From contig NZ_VFOX01000001.1 in assembly GCF_006716345.1 (NCBI RefSeq), positions 2,542,001 through 2,606,000 on the forward strand: a stretch of DNA of 64,000 nt, in the 5' to 3' direction. Each line of letters opens with the position of its first letter. Within the stretch, counting starts at the first letter, position 1. The notes beneath the pieces were generated by a model. It made no database searches and had not been told where the DNA came from. It was given only the letters and a program-made list of their open reading frames with translations. The position numbers and the translations under genes were made by a program. This stretch comes from Microbacterium saperdae (GTDB lineage: Bacteria; Actinomycetota; Actinomycetes; Actinomycetales; Microbacteriaceae). Shown here in pieces: positions 37,607 to 46,767 of this stretch.

Positions 37607-37640
37607 CGAAAGGCCCTCCCCGAGCGGGGAGGGCCTTTCG
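37607..37640 (-). terminator. terminator of the NADH dehydrogenase gene
   Basis: CGAAAGGCCCTCCCC (37607-37621) pairs with GGGGAGGGCCTTTCG (37626-37640), a 15-bp stem with a four-base loop just beyond the stop. The 287 bases between this gene and the next hold no other gene. Confidence 0.85.
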
Positions 37641-37657
37641 ATGCGAGGTGCGGGAGA

Positions 37658-39181
37658 CTACTTCGCGGCAGCCTTCTCCGCGACGGGCTTCTTGGCAGGA
37701 GCCTTCTTCGCCGGAGCCTTCTTCGCCGGAGCCTTCTCAGCGACCTCGGCCGTGTCGGCAGCAGCCTTGTCGGCAGCCGAGACCTTGGCGGCCGGCGCCT
37801 TCTTCGCGGCGGCCGGAGCCTTCGCGGCAGCAGGTGCCGCGGTCGGAGCAGCGTCAGCGGCCGGACGCGGACGAGCAGCGAACTCCTCGAACACGTAACG
37901 CGGGTTCTGCACCGTCTCGAGGTTCACGAGATCGCGGCCGAGCCACAGGTTGTTCCACCAGCCCCAGATCACGCGGAACTTGCGCTCCCATGTCGGCATC
38001 GCGAGACCGTGGTAGCCACGGTGCGCGACCCAGGCGACGAAGCCCTTGAGCGCGATCTTGCCGGACTGGAAGACACCGTTGTAGAGGCCGAGACCCGCGA
38101 CGGCGCCCATGTTCTTGTGGAAGTACTCCTTGGGGTTCTCTCCACGGAGCACGGCGACGAGGTTCTTCGCGAGCAGCTTCGCCTGACGCACGGCGTGCTG
38201 GGCGTTCGGCACGCAGAAGCCGCCGACGCCACCACCGGACAGGTCGGGGACGGCCGAGACGTCACCGGCAGCCCAGGCGCCCTCGACGAAAGCCTCGGGC
38301 GTGCCGACGCGCAGGTCAGCGCGGGTCTGGATGCGACCACGCTCTTCGACCGGCAGGTCGCCGCCGCGCACGACGGTCGGGTTGGCCATGACGCCCGCGG
38401 TCCAGACGATGACGTCGGTCGGGATGACCTCGCCCGTCGAGAGCTCGACGTTGCCGTCGACCGCGCTGGTCAGCTGCGTGTCGAGGTGCACGTTGGCTCC
38501 GCGCTTGGCGAGGTCCTTGAGGACCCACTCGCTCGTCTGCAGCGAGACCTCGGGCATGATGCGGCCCATGGCCTCGATCAGGTGGAAGTGCGTGTCCTCG
38601 AAGCGCAGCTGCGGGTACTTGCCCACCAGCGAGGAGGCCAGCGAGCGGAGCTCGGCGAACACCTCGATGCCGGCGAATCCGCCACCGACGACGACGACGG
38701 TGAGCAGACGGTCGCGCTCCGGACCGGCGGGCAGCGAAGCCGCCTTGTCGAAGTTCGACATCACGCGGTCGCGGATCGCGACGGCCTCTTCGATCGTCTT
38801 CAGACCGATCGCGTTGTCGGCGATGCCTGGGATCGGGAACGTACGCGAGACCGCACCGGCGGTGACGACGATCTGGTCGTACGAGAACTCGTAGGGATCC
38901 CCCACCGGCGGCGTGATCGTCGCCGTCTTCTCGGCGTGGTTGATGTTCGTCACCTTCGCCGTGAGCACGTTGGTGCGCTTCAGGTGACGACGGTGCGCGA
39001 CCACGGAGTGGCGGGCCTCGATCGAACCGGCGGCGACCTCGGGCAGGAAGGGCTGGTACGTCATGTACGGCAGCGGGTCGACCATGGTGACCTCGGCCTC
39101 ACCCTTGCGGAGGTGCTTCTCGAGCTTCCATGCGGTGTAGAAACCGGCGTATCCGCCACCGACAATCAGAATCTTGGGCAC
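37658..39181 (-). CDS. ndh: type II NADH dehydrogenase (NDH-2) with a lysine/alanine-rich tail
   Basis: This 507-residue membrane-associated flavoprotein passes electrons from NADH to quinone without pumping protons. The FAD motif GGGYAGF is at residues 8-14, a second dinucleotide motif VVVGGGFAGIEV near 165, and the late FAD site AWAAGDVSAVPD. The catalytic domain ends near residue 440. The last 60 or so residues are unusual: Ala, Lys and Pro with repeated APAKK, like a histone H1 or mycobacterial Hup tail, encoded by perfect or near-perfect 15-bp repeats. AAGGAG precedes the GTG. Confidence 0.92.
   Translation of the reverse strand: MPKILIVGGGYAGFYTAWKLEKHLRKGEAEVTMVDPLPYMTYQPFLPEVAAGSIEARHSVVAHRRHLKRTNVLTAKVTNINHAEKTATITPPVGDPYEFSYDQIVVTAGAVSRTFPIPGIADNAIGLKTIEEAVAIRDRVMSNFDKAASLPAGPERDRLLTVVVVGGGFAGIEVFAELRSLASSLVGKYPQLRFEDTHFHLIEAMGRIMPEVSLQTSEWVLKDLAKRGANVHLDTQLTSAVDGNVELSTGEVIPTDVIVWTAGVMANPTVVRGGDLPVEERGRIQTRADLRVGTPEAFVEGAWAAGDVSAVPDLSGGGVGGFCVPNAQHAVRQAKLLAKNLVAVLRGENPKEYFHKNMGAVAGLGLYNGVFQSGKIALKGFVAWVAHRGYHGLAMPTWERKFRVIWGWWNNLWLGRDLVNLETVQNPRYVFEEFAARPRPAADAAPTAAPAAAKAPAAAKKAPAAKVSAADKAAADTAEVAEKAPAKKAPAKKAPAKKPVAEKAAAK
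37686..37730. repeat. 15-bp tandem repeat in the 3' end of ndh
   Basis: Three consecutive 15-bp units, the last two identical (GCCTTCTTCGCCGGA on the plus strand), encode APAKK-type pentapeptides in the ndh tail. Degenerate units flank them. Confidence 0.8.
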
Positions 39182-39201
39182 AGGGGGACAACTCCTTGGA
39201 G

Positions 39202-40497
39202 TCAGGGTTTTGGCGTGCGAAGAGCGCGCGCCGATCGGATGCGCCGGGCAGCAGCGGTGACGCCAAGCGCTATCAGGATACCAGGGACTGTGAGCGCGAC
39301 GAGCGGCAGGGTACCGTAGCGCAGTGAATCAGCACTGGGAAGCAGCGGTGAACCCGCTTCGGTCGGCGCATCCGCATCCGGCAGAGGCGGAATCTGCACC
39401 GGTGTGATGGCCGGTTCCGGCAGCGGCTCGGCCTCGGCGCGACGGTAGAGCCGGATCCATTCGGCGAGATCGCCCATCGGGTTCTTGTCGACGGCGGGGA
39501 CGTTCGCGCTGATCGCGGCGGCGGCATCCACCAGGCCGTAGCCGTAGAGCGGATCGCTGGGCTTCTCGGCGCCATCCACGGGGATCGCCGTCTTGATGAT
39601 GCGGTTGATGACGTCGATCGCCTTGATATCCGGGTGCGCGGAGCGGATGAGCGCTGCGATACCCGCGACGATCGGAGCCGCACCACTGGTGCCGCTCCAC
39701 GAGGCCAGCTTGCCGTCTGCCGACATCCCCAGCAGTCCTTCGCTGGGCGCGGAGATCCCGATCGTGATGCCCTGGGTCGATGCCTCGATGCTCGCCGTTC
39801 CGGTCTGGTCGACGCCGCCCACCGTGAGCACGCCGGGGATCGTGGCGGGTGCTCCGATGATGCTCGTGCCGCTCCCCCGGTTCCCGGCCGCGACGATCAC
39901 GACGACGTCGTGCTCGAAGGCGTAGAGGAAGGCGTCGTCCCAGCTCTCATCCCAGTCGAGCGTGTTCGTGGTGAAGGACAGGTTGATGACGTCGGCGCCG
40001 TTGTCGACCGCCCAGCGCATGCCCTTCGCGACCTGCTCGGTGAACGGCACGGCGGCCGCTGCCCCGAACCCGACCGAGATGGAGAGCAGATTCGCCTCCG
40101 GCGCCACCCCGATCATGCCGGTGCCGTCAGGGGCTCCGCGTCCGGCGGCGAGCGAGGCCACCCACGAACCGTGGTTGCCGTCGATCGCTCCGAGAGGGGT
40201 GCGGCCGTCCGGGGTACCGGTGCCGGACACATCCGTACCGCCCACGACCGCATCGCCGAAGGTCGCCGGAACGATGCCGATTCCCGTGTCGATCACGGCG
40301 ATCGTGACGCCCTCACCGCGGGTGGTCTGCCATGCCTCACGGATACGGGCACCGTCGAGCCAGTACTCCGATGCGCGCACGGGGTCGCTCGGGTCATCCG
40401 GAACAGGTCCCGGCGTCGCCGTCGCCCCGAGCAGCAGGACGGATGCCGTCACCGCCGCGATGGCGACGACGCTGCGCAGCATCCGCCGCCGGATCAT
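39202..40497 (-). CDS. exported subtilisin-family serine protease (S8), mycosin-like layout
   Basis: This 431-residue preprotein has a signal sequence (RRRMLRSVVAIAAVTASVLLLGATA). The catalytic triad is visible as Asp70 (AVIDTGIG), His109 (GNHGSWVASLAAG) and Ser271 (SGTSGAAP), with the oxyanion Asn in VAAGNRGSG. A Pro-rich linker precedes a C-terminal membrane helix (LPLVALTVPGILIALGVTAA) and a basic tail. The arrangement resembles type VII secretion mycosins, but no ESX genes are present in this window. It overlaps the DUF501 stop by four bases and starts at that ATG. Confidence 0.9.
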   Translation of the reverse strand: MIRRRMLRSVVAIAAVTASVLLLGATATPGPVPDDPSDPVRASEYWLDGARIREAWQTTRGEGVTIAVIDTGIGIVPATFGDAVVGGTDVSGTGTPDGRTPLGAIDGNHGSWVASLAAGRGAPDGTGMIGVAPEANLLSISVGFGAAAAVPFTEQVAKGMRWAVDNGADVINLSFTTNTLDWDESWDDAFLYAFEHDVVVIVAAGNRGSGTSIIGAPATIPGVLTVGGVDQTGTASIEASTQGITIGISAPSEGLLGMSADGKLASWSGTSGAAPIVAGIAALIRSAHPDIKAIDVINRIIKTAIPVDGAEKPSDPLYGYGLVDAAAAISANVPAVDKNPMGDLAEWIRLYRRAEAEPLPEPAITPVQIPPLPDADAPTEAGSPLLPSADSLRYGTLPLVALTVPGILIALGVTAAARRIRSARALRTPKP

Positions 40498-41030
40498 GCG
40501 TCCGGCTCGTCGCGCGTGGCGGCACCCGGGTCGTCGCAGCGGCACCGCTCGGGCGACCAGGAGGAACGCGCGAGAGCCTCGTCGCCGATCGGATTCACTC
40601 CGGGGCCCGCCGCCAGGGCGTGGCCCGCGAGGGCATGCAGGCACTTCACGCGGGTCGGCATGCCGCCGGCGGAGATTCCGTCGATCTCGGAGACGTCGCC
40701 GAACTGCGCACGGTCGGCGAGATAGGCCTGATGGGCCGCGAGGTAGGCGGCCGCGACCGACTCGTCGTCCGCCAGCAGTGCGGCGAGCTCGGGCATGATC
40801 TGCGTCGCCTCGAGCGTCGACATCGCCGCTGTCGCCGCCGGATGCGTCAGGTAGTAGAACGTGGGGAACGGCGTGCCGTCCGGCAGGCGCGGAGTGGTCG
40901 CGACCACGGTCGGGTTGCCGCACACGCACCGCGCGGCGATGCCGACGACGCCACGCGCCGTACGTCCGAGCTGAGCGGAGACGACGGCGAGCTCGGCGGA
41001 GGTCGGGGCGGGGAAAGGCGGCGTGGTCAC
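40494..41030 (-). CDS. DUF501 domain-containing protein
   Basis: This 178-residue protein has four cysteines, in ARCVCGNPTVVAT near the N-terminus and in the MPTRVKCLHALAGHALA and ERCRCDDPG regions, plus the DUF501 core GTPFPTFYYLTHP. Four Cys and nearby His suggest a metal site, by inference. In Actinobacteria this gene lies between ftsB-like and downstream genes as here. The GTG is six bases from TACGCT. The function is unknown. Confidence 0.88.
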   Translation of the reverse strand: MTTPPFPAPTSAELAVVSAQLGRTARGVVGIAARCVCGNPTVVATTPRLPDGTPFPTFYYLTHPAATAAMSTLEATQIMPELAALLADDESVAAAYLAAHQAYLADRAQFGDVSEIDGISAGGMPTRVKCLHALAGHALAAGPGVNPIGDEALARSSWSPERCRCDDPGAATRDEPDA

Positions 41031-41036
41031 CCCTCC

Positions 41037-41042
41037 AGCGTA
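41037..41042 (-). promoter_or_regulatory. -10 hexamer TACGCT of DUF501
   Basis: TACGCT plus six bases plus GTG. Confidence 0.5.
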
Positions 41043-41077
41043 GGGGAGGCTGCCGAGAGGATGCTCCGAGCGCGCGG

Positions 41078-41626
41078 TCAGGGCGCGACCGCGGCGGTGT
41101 CGCTCAGCCCTGCGGACGTGAGGGTGCGCAGCAACTGGGGCATCCAGTCGGCGGGCTTCTCCTCGAGCGTGTCGCTCACCGGATCCTGCTCGCGCGGGAG
41201 GGCCGCGGGGTCGAGGTCGTTGTCGATGAGGAATACGACTTCGCCCGGCTTGACGTAGTACAGCCGCTCACGCGCCTGGGTCGTGATGTACGCCGGGTCC
41301 TGCCACCGCTCGCGCTCCTGCTCCAGGGCGGCGATGTGATCCTCGCTCACCTGGACGGATGCTTCCAGTGCGGCGATCTTCTGACGCTGATCGATGAACG
41401 TGCCCAGCGTCGGCACGAGCACCCAGGCACCCAGGACGACCAGCGAGAGCATGATCACCGAGAACGCCGACAGGCGGATACCGGACGCCCATTCGCGCAC
41501 GTCGACACGGGGTGTCTCTGCCTGCGCGGTCCGTGCCCGCGGTTTCCGCGGAGTCGGGGACGCCGCGGGGGTCTTCCCCGAGGTCTTGCCCGGAGACGCC
41601 GAAGGAGGAGCCGGTCGTCGTGCCAC
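41078..41626 (-). CDS. septum formation initiator protein (FtsB/DivIC family)
   Basis: This 182-residue bitopic membrane protein has a Pro/Ala/Arg-rich cytoplasmic N-terminus (residues 1-50), one membrane helix (about 56-74), a coiled coil (IDQRQKIAALEASVQVSEDHIAALEQERE) and the family motif DPAYITTQARERLYYVKPGE. It is expected to act with FtsQ and FtsL in divisome assembly. AAGGAGG lies before the GTG. Enolase lies directly upstream, the order typical of Actinobacteria and Firmicutes. Confidence 0.93.
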   Translation of the reverse strand: MARRPAPPSASPGKTSGKTPAASPTPRKPRARTAQAETPRVDVREWASGIRLSAFSVIMLSLVVLGAWVLVPTLGTFIDQRQKIAALEASVQVSEDHIAALEQERERWQDPAYITTQARERLYYVKPGEVVFLIDNDLDPAALPREQDPVSDTLEEKPADWMPQLLRTLTSAGLSDTAAVAP

Positions 41627-41643
41627 GGCCCCTCCTTCGTCAT

Positions 41644-41681
41644 GCCGCTGCGCCAGCGGCTTCGTCTTGCCGCTGCGCGGC
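41644..41681 (-). terminator. weak hairpins between eno and the FtsB-like gene
   Basis: GCCGCT/AGCGGC with a five-base loop and a smaller GCCG/CGGC hairpin follow the eno stop, built from two copies of GCCGCTGCGC. They may attenuate rather than end transcription. Confidence 0.35.
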
Positions 41682-41701
41682 TACTTCTGTCTCAGCCGCA
41701 C

Positions 41702-42997
<1,296 letters not shown>

Positions 42998-43049
42998 TCA
43001 GGGAAAACGTTGTGTGGAGCGTCGTCGATCCGCGCCCAGTCTAGCCCGA

Positions 43050-43072
43050 CCCTTCGACAGGCTCAGGGACCC
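43050..43072. repeat. possible dispersed intergenic repeat word
   Basis: CCCTTCGACAGGCTCAGGGA lies between eno and the O-methyltransferase gene, with inverted ends (CCCT...AGGG). From memory this word recurs in intergenic regions of Microbacterium and other Actinobacteria. Only one copy is present here, so the repeat status is recall, not observation. Confidence 0.35.
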
Positions 43073-43114
43073 ATCGCGGGGAGGCGAGGGTCTCATCCCG
43101 GGGAGGTGAGGCGC

Positions 43115-43774
43115 TCAGAGGACGACGGCGAGCGCGACGCCGTCCCATCCCTTCGCACCGACCGTCTGCAGTGCGGTCGCGTCGAAGCGGGGGTCCTCCC
43201 CCAGCATCCGCAGCCCGTCCCTCGTGCCGATCACCTTCGAGTCGTCGGAGTCGTCCCGCACGATCTCGCCTTCCCTGCCGATGTTGTCGAGCACGATCAC
43301 GGTGCCGGGGTGGCCGAGCTTCGCCGCCCAGTCGAGGTAGATCGTGTTGGACTCCTTGTCGGCGTCGATGAAGACCAGGTCGAAACCACCGACCAGCGTG
43401 GGCAGCACGTCGGCACCTCGTCCGATGCGGATGTCGACGCGGTCACCGACGCCGGCCGCATCGATGCTCGCGCGGGCGACAGCGGCGTTGGCGGCCTCGG
43501 CCTCGACCGTCACGACCTTCCCCTCCGGACCCACGGCGCGGGCGAGCCAGATCGTGGAGTATCCGCCGAGGGTGCCGATCTCGAGCACGCGGCGTGCCCC
43601 GCTGATGCGCGCGAGCAGCTGCAGCAGCTTTCCCGCGACGGGAGCGACCTCGATGGCGGGCATCCCCGCGTTGCGCTGTGCGGCGAGCGCGGCCTCGAGG
43701 GCGGGGTCGTGGCCGACCAGGACTTCGGTGAGGTAGGCGTCGGTGAGGGACCAGGCATCAGCGGTGGGTTCCAT
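43115..43774 (-). CDS. O-methyltransferase (class I, family 3)
   Basis: This 219-residue SAM enzyme is related to catechol and caffeoyl-CoA O-methyltransferases. Motif I is VLEIGTLGGYSTIWLARA, and the metal and catalytic Asp lie in DLVFIDADKESNTIYLDWA with VIVLDNIGREGEI following. This family is found widely in Actinobacteria with unknown substrates. The gene stands alone between eno and a CPBP protease gene on the same strand. Confidence 0.9.
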   Translation of the reverse strand: MEPTADAWSLTDAYLTEVLVGHDPALEAALAAQRNAGMPAIEVAPVAGKLLQLLARISGARRVLEIGTLGGYSTIWLARAVGPEGKVVTVEAEAANAAVARASIDAAGVGDRVDIRIGRGADVLPTLVGGFDLVFIDADKESNTIYLDWAAKLGHPGTVIVLDNIGREGEIVRDDSDDSKVIGTRDGLRMLGEDPRFDATALQTVGAKGWDGVALAVVL

Positions 43775-43829
43775 CTGCCCAGCAAACCGCGCGACGGAAG
43801 GGGCGTCAAGGCCCCTCCCGTCGACTCCG

Positions 43830-44783
43830 TCAGGACCGCGGCGGGGACAGCAGCCGCCCCTGGGTGCCGGCCAGTTCCGGCTGCCGGCGGAACTGACCGG
43901 TCAGCACGAGCACCAGCACGACGACGGCCACCACGATCCATCCGGCGACGCCGAGCGGTCCCGCCAGCGCGAGATCGGGCTGCGACGCCGCGAAGATCAC
44001 GATCAGGCCGCCGGCCGCGTTGAGCGAGCCATGCGCGATCACCGCGGGCCAGACGGATGCCGAACGCAGACGCAGCCAGCCGAGCAGGATGCCCCACGCG
44101 ACGCATCCGCCGATCATGAACAGCACGCCGGTGATGTCTGTGCGGCCGAAGTTGTACCCGAGGAGGATCACCGGGCTGTGCCAGAAGCCCCAGATCGCTC
44201 CACTGATGAGCAGTGTCGGCCAGGTGCCGAGCGGTCGCAGCGCGGGCACGAGCCACCCCCGCCATCCCAGCTCCTCACCGAAGGCGAAGACGCTGTTGAT
44301 GAGGGCGCCGAGCGGGATCATCGCGAGCTGCGAGATGACGAGCACTTCGACGGGAGGCATCGGCACGCCGGCCGGGAGCATCTTCGCGAACTCGGCCGAG
44401 AAGCCTCCGAACGTGGGGTCGAGCGTCACGAATCCGAGCGCGGCGGCCAGGAGGATGCTCACGCCGATCAGCAGTGGCGGCGCGAGCCAGCCGAGCACGA
44501 TCAGCCAGACCACACGCTTGGCCGGGCGCAGCGGCCAGAGGCCGAGGAACCGCACCCGGCCGCCCCGCGGAGGAACTCGCATCGCGAACGTGACGATGAG
44601 CGCGGCGACAGCCGGAGTCCACATCATGACCGGGAGCAGCACGCCGGTGAAGGGTTCTGCCAGACCATCTCCGAGCCAGAGCGGAAGAGCGACGAGCCAG
44701 GCGAGCCCGCACGCGAGCAGGACGAACGCGGTCACGGCGAGCCAGGGCACGCGGCGTGTGGTGCTCTCGAGGGAATCGGTCAT
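43830..44783 (-). CDS. CPBP-family intramembrane glutamic protease (Rce1/Abi-like)
   Basis: This 317-residue membrane protein has about eight hydrophobic segments. Motif 1, FGEELGWRGWLVPAL, with the paired glutamates, motif 2, GFWHSPVILLG, and a later HGSLNAAGG are all present, so the protease site looks intact. Bacterial members have been linked to bacteriocin immunity or prenyl-peptide processing. It lies three bases after the DUF1648-type gene and in the same unit as a GntR regulator, a common arrangement for envelope or peptide stress modules. Confidence 0.9.
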   Translation of the reverse strand: MTDSLESTTRRVPWLAVTAFVLLACGLAWLVALPLWLGDGLAEPFTGVLLPVMMWTPAVAALIVTFAMRVPPRGGRVRFLGLWPLRPAKRVVWLIVLGWLAPPLLIGVSILLAAALGFVTLDPTFGGFSAEFAKMLPAGVPMPPVEVLVISQLAMIPLGALINSVFAFGEELGWRGWLVPALRPLGTWPTLLISGAIWGFWHSPVILLGYNFGRTDITGVLFMIGGCVAWGILLGWLRLRSASVWPAVIAHGSLNAAGGLIVIFAASQPDLALAGPLGVAGWIVVAVVVLVLVLTGQFRRQPELAGTQGRLLSPPRS

Positions 44784-44786
44784 GAG

Positions 44787-45812
44787 TCAGCCTTCCTTCC
44801 GGGCTGCGGTCGCGAGGACCGCGGCCGCTGTCTCTGCATCGTCGACCGTGACGACGAATCGGCGTCCGTCCGTGCGGGTCACCTCGAGCGCGGGGCCTCC
44901 GCGCAGCACGACACCACGACGCCCATCGGCGCTGAGGCGATATCCCCAACCGCCGAACTCGGCGAAGGGGTCGACCTCGATCGCACGGACGCTCGCCATC
45001 TCGCCCGCGGGGATCTCTATGTTCGGCCAGCCGACCGCCGAGCGCACCTGGAGCCCGGCGGCGCTCGCCCGCACCCGGAAGCTCAGTGTCGTCACGACGG
45101 CGCCCACCAGCAGCAGTGCGACAGCCGCGGTGATCCACCAGGCGGGGATCCCCTGAGCCAACAGCAGCACGGCCATGGCGATGCTGATGAAGACGCCGAC
45201 GCCCAGCACGATCTGGCCGGAGCGCGCGATCGTCACGGTCTCGATCCACACCGCGCGCTCATTCGCGGCCAATGGCAACGGTGCCGCAGGGGTACCTGAA
45301 GCACCGGCGCCGAGGGGCGTCGGCGGCTGGAGGAACCACCCCGCGACGCCCAGGACGATCATGACGGCGAAGCCGAGGAAGACCGAAGGCGTGATGTCGG
45401 CGGCATCGGCGGCATCCGTCAGACCCCGCTGCACGCCGACCGAGACCAGTGCGATGAGCGACATCAAGCCCGCGGTGGCGAGGTTCGCTGCGCCGAGGAA
45501 CCGCGCCGTCGCCGACCACTGCGGGCCGTCCGGCGCCGGTGCTCCGCCACCCTGCGGCATCTTGTGCGCGAGCAGTGCGATGAGTGCGAACAGCGCGACC
45601 ATGCCACCCCCGATCCCGATGAGGATGATCAGGTGGATCCAGCGCGGCCCGTACCCGTTGACACCGTCGGTCCCCCAGTGGATGGCAGACGGATCCGGGA
45701 TCTCAGGCAGCCAGGCCAGGACGACCACGGCCGAGAGGGCGATCATGGCGAGAGGAACGATCACCCCCACCCACCAGAATGCGCGTCGGGCACGGCGGAT
45801 GTCGGCGTTCAT
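44787..45812 (-). CDS. DUF1648-containing membrane protein
   Basis: This 341-residue protein has about seven membrane helices. The N-terminal DUF1648 signature LPEIPDPSAIHWGTDGVNGYGPRW is recognisable (core IPDPSAIHWGTDG). The C-terminal 100 residues form a soluble domain with RVRASAAGLQVRSAVGWPNIEIP, similar to PH-like domains of such proteins. SdpI, a toxin-immunity protein, shares the N-terminal family. It is encoded between the GntR repressor (four-base overlap) and the CPBP protease. Confidence 0.82.
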   Translation of the reverse strand: MNADIRRARRAFWWVGVIVPLAMIALSAVVVLAWLPEIPDPSAIHWGTDGVNGYGPRWIHLIILIGIGGGMVALFALIALLAHKMPQGGGAPAPDGPQWSATARFLGAANLATAGLMSLIALVSVGVQRGLTDAADAADITPSVFLGFAVMIVLGVAGWFLQPPTPLGAGASGTPAAPLPLAANERAVWIETVTIARSGQIVLGVGVFISIAMAVLLLAQGIPAWWITAAVALLLVGAVVTTLSFRVRASAAGLQVRSAVGWPNIEIPAGEMASVRAIEVDPFAEFGGWGYRLSADGRRGVVLRGGPALEVTRTDGRRFVVTVDDAETAAAVLATAARKEG

Positions 45813-46159
45813 ACTGCGGTCTCCTTGATGAGGGCGGCGAGGGTGGCGGGGGAAAGTCCGAGTGCGGCGGCGCGCGCGACAAGCGCGGAGATGTCCTGAG
45901 ACAACTCCGCGAGAGGGGCTGCGGATGCCGAGATCACGGCTCCACGGCCGCGGCGCAGGTCGATGAGGCTCTCATCGCGAAGCTGCTGGTAAGCGCGGAG
46001 CACCGTGTGCAGGTTGATCTCCAGCGCCTCGGCGAGCTCGCGCGCAGACGGGAGACGATCCCCGGGAGCCACGCGGCCGGCGACGATGTCAGCCCGCACG
46101 GATGCCGCGACCTGCTCATAGAGCGGCGCCCCACTGCTCATGTCGACCTTGATCAGCAT
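45809..46159 (-). CDS. GntR family transcriptional regulator (YtrA type)
   Basis: This 116-residue protein consists of a winged-helix domain (PLYEQVAASVRADIVAGRV, then SARELAEALEINLHTVLRAYQQLRDESLI) and a short helical tail, the size of the YtrA subfamily, which usually represses ABC or membrane-protein genes beside it. The ATG preceded by GGAGG is used; upstream in-frame codons run into the operator. A perfect inverted repeat overlaps the predicted -10 box, so autorepression of the three-gene unit is likely. Confidence 0.9.
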   Translation of the reverse strand: MLIKVDMSSGAPLYEQVAASVRADIVAGRVAPGDRLPSARELAEALEINLHTVLRAYQQLRDESLIDLRRGRGAVISASAAPLAELSQDISALVARAAALGLSPATLAALIKETAV

Positions 46160-46181
46160 CCGTCCTCCACTAGTTGGCTTA

Positions 46182-46211
46182 ATTCTAGTGAAACTAGAAC
46201 AATTGTCGCAA
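46182..46211 (-). promoter_or_regulatory. promoter of the GntR/DUF1648/CPBP operon
   Basis: TTGCGA (complement of 46206-46211), an 18-base spacer and TAGAAT (complement of 46182-46187) form a good sigma-70-like promoter about 20 bases before the GntR start, with a leader that holds the GGAGG site. Confidence 0.6.
46183..46199. promoter_or_regulatory. probable GntR operator, TTCTAGT-GAA-ACTAGAA
   Basis: A perfect 7-3-7 inverted repeat covers the -10 box and the adjacent spacer. YtrA-type GntR proteins are known to bind such AT-rich palindromes near their own promoters. A further ACTAGT half site lies at about 46169-46174. Confidence 0.7.
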
Positions 46212-46247
46212 CCCTCCACCCGACTACTCCGCAGCGATCGGTTGGGC

Positions 46248-46253
46248 CACACT
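46248..46253 (+). promoter_or_regulatory. -10-like hexamer CACACT of the DUF4442 gene
   Basis: CACACT plus six bases plus ATG, a variant of the leaderless pattern. Confidence 0.35.
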
Positions 46254-46259
46254 GGCGCC

Positions 46260-46730
46260 ATGCGCATCACTCCTCGCCGCCTCGTCGTGGGCATGAGCCT
46301 GTGGATCCCGAATCTGTTCAGCGGGATCCGCATCCGCCGTTTCAGCGAGGACTGGACGCATGCGACCGTCGAACTGCACGTGAACGTGTTCACCCGGAAC
46401 TACGTCAAGACCGCTTTCGGCGGGTCGATGTCGGCCATGACCGATCCGTACTTCTTCATGCTGGTGATGCACCAGCTCGGACGCGACTACGTGGTGTGGG
46501 ACACCCGCGGAGAGATCGAGTTCCTCAAGCCGGGGCGCGGAGTGCTCACGGCAGAGTTCGAGGTCTCCACGCAGCGGGCGGAGGAGATCCGCGAGCGGGC
46601 ACACGGCGGGGCCAAAGTGCTCGAGTGGTTCGAGACCGTGATCACCGACCGCGACGGCGACATCGTCGCGAAGGTGCGACGCGAGGTGTACATCCGCGAG
46701 AAGAAGCGCGTCACCGCAGCACGCGATTGA
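46260..46730 (+). CDS. DUF4442 hotdog-fold protein (thioesterase-like)
   Basis: This 156-residue protein has the single hotdog domain with the helix region RNYVKTAFGGSMSAMTDPYFFMLVMHQLG (seen as KTAFGGSMSAMTDPYF), typical of DUF4442, a relative of acyl-CoA thioesterases. The substrate is not known. The start follows CACACT by six bases; an upstream in-frame ATG overlaps the GntR coding region and is rejected. An amino acid permease gene follows after 37 bases. Confidence 0.85.
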   Translation: MRITPRRLVVGMSLWIPNLFSGIRIRRFSEDWTHATVELHVNVFTRNYVKTAFGGSMSAMTDPYFFMLVMHQLGRDYVVWDTRGEIEFLKPGRGVLTAEFEVSTQRAEEIRERAHGGAKVLEWFETVITDRDGDIVAKVRREVYIREKKRVTAARD

Positions 46731-46755
46731 GCACCTCCTGTTCACCGCGGCATGC

Positions 46756-46761
46756 CACGAT
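46756..46761 (+). promoter_or_regulatory. -10-like hexamer CACGAT of the APC permease gene
   Basis: CACGAT plus six bases plus ATG. Confidence 0.35.
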
Positions 46762-46767
46762 GACGGG

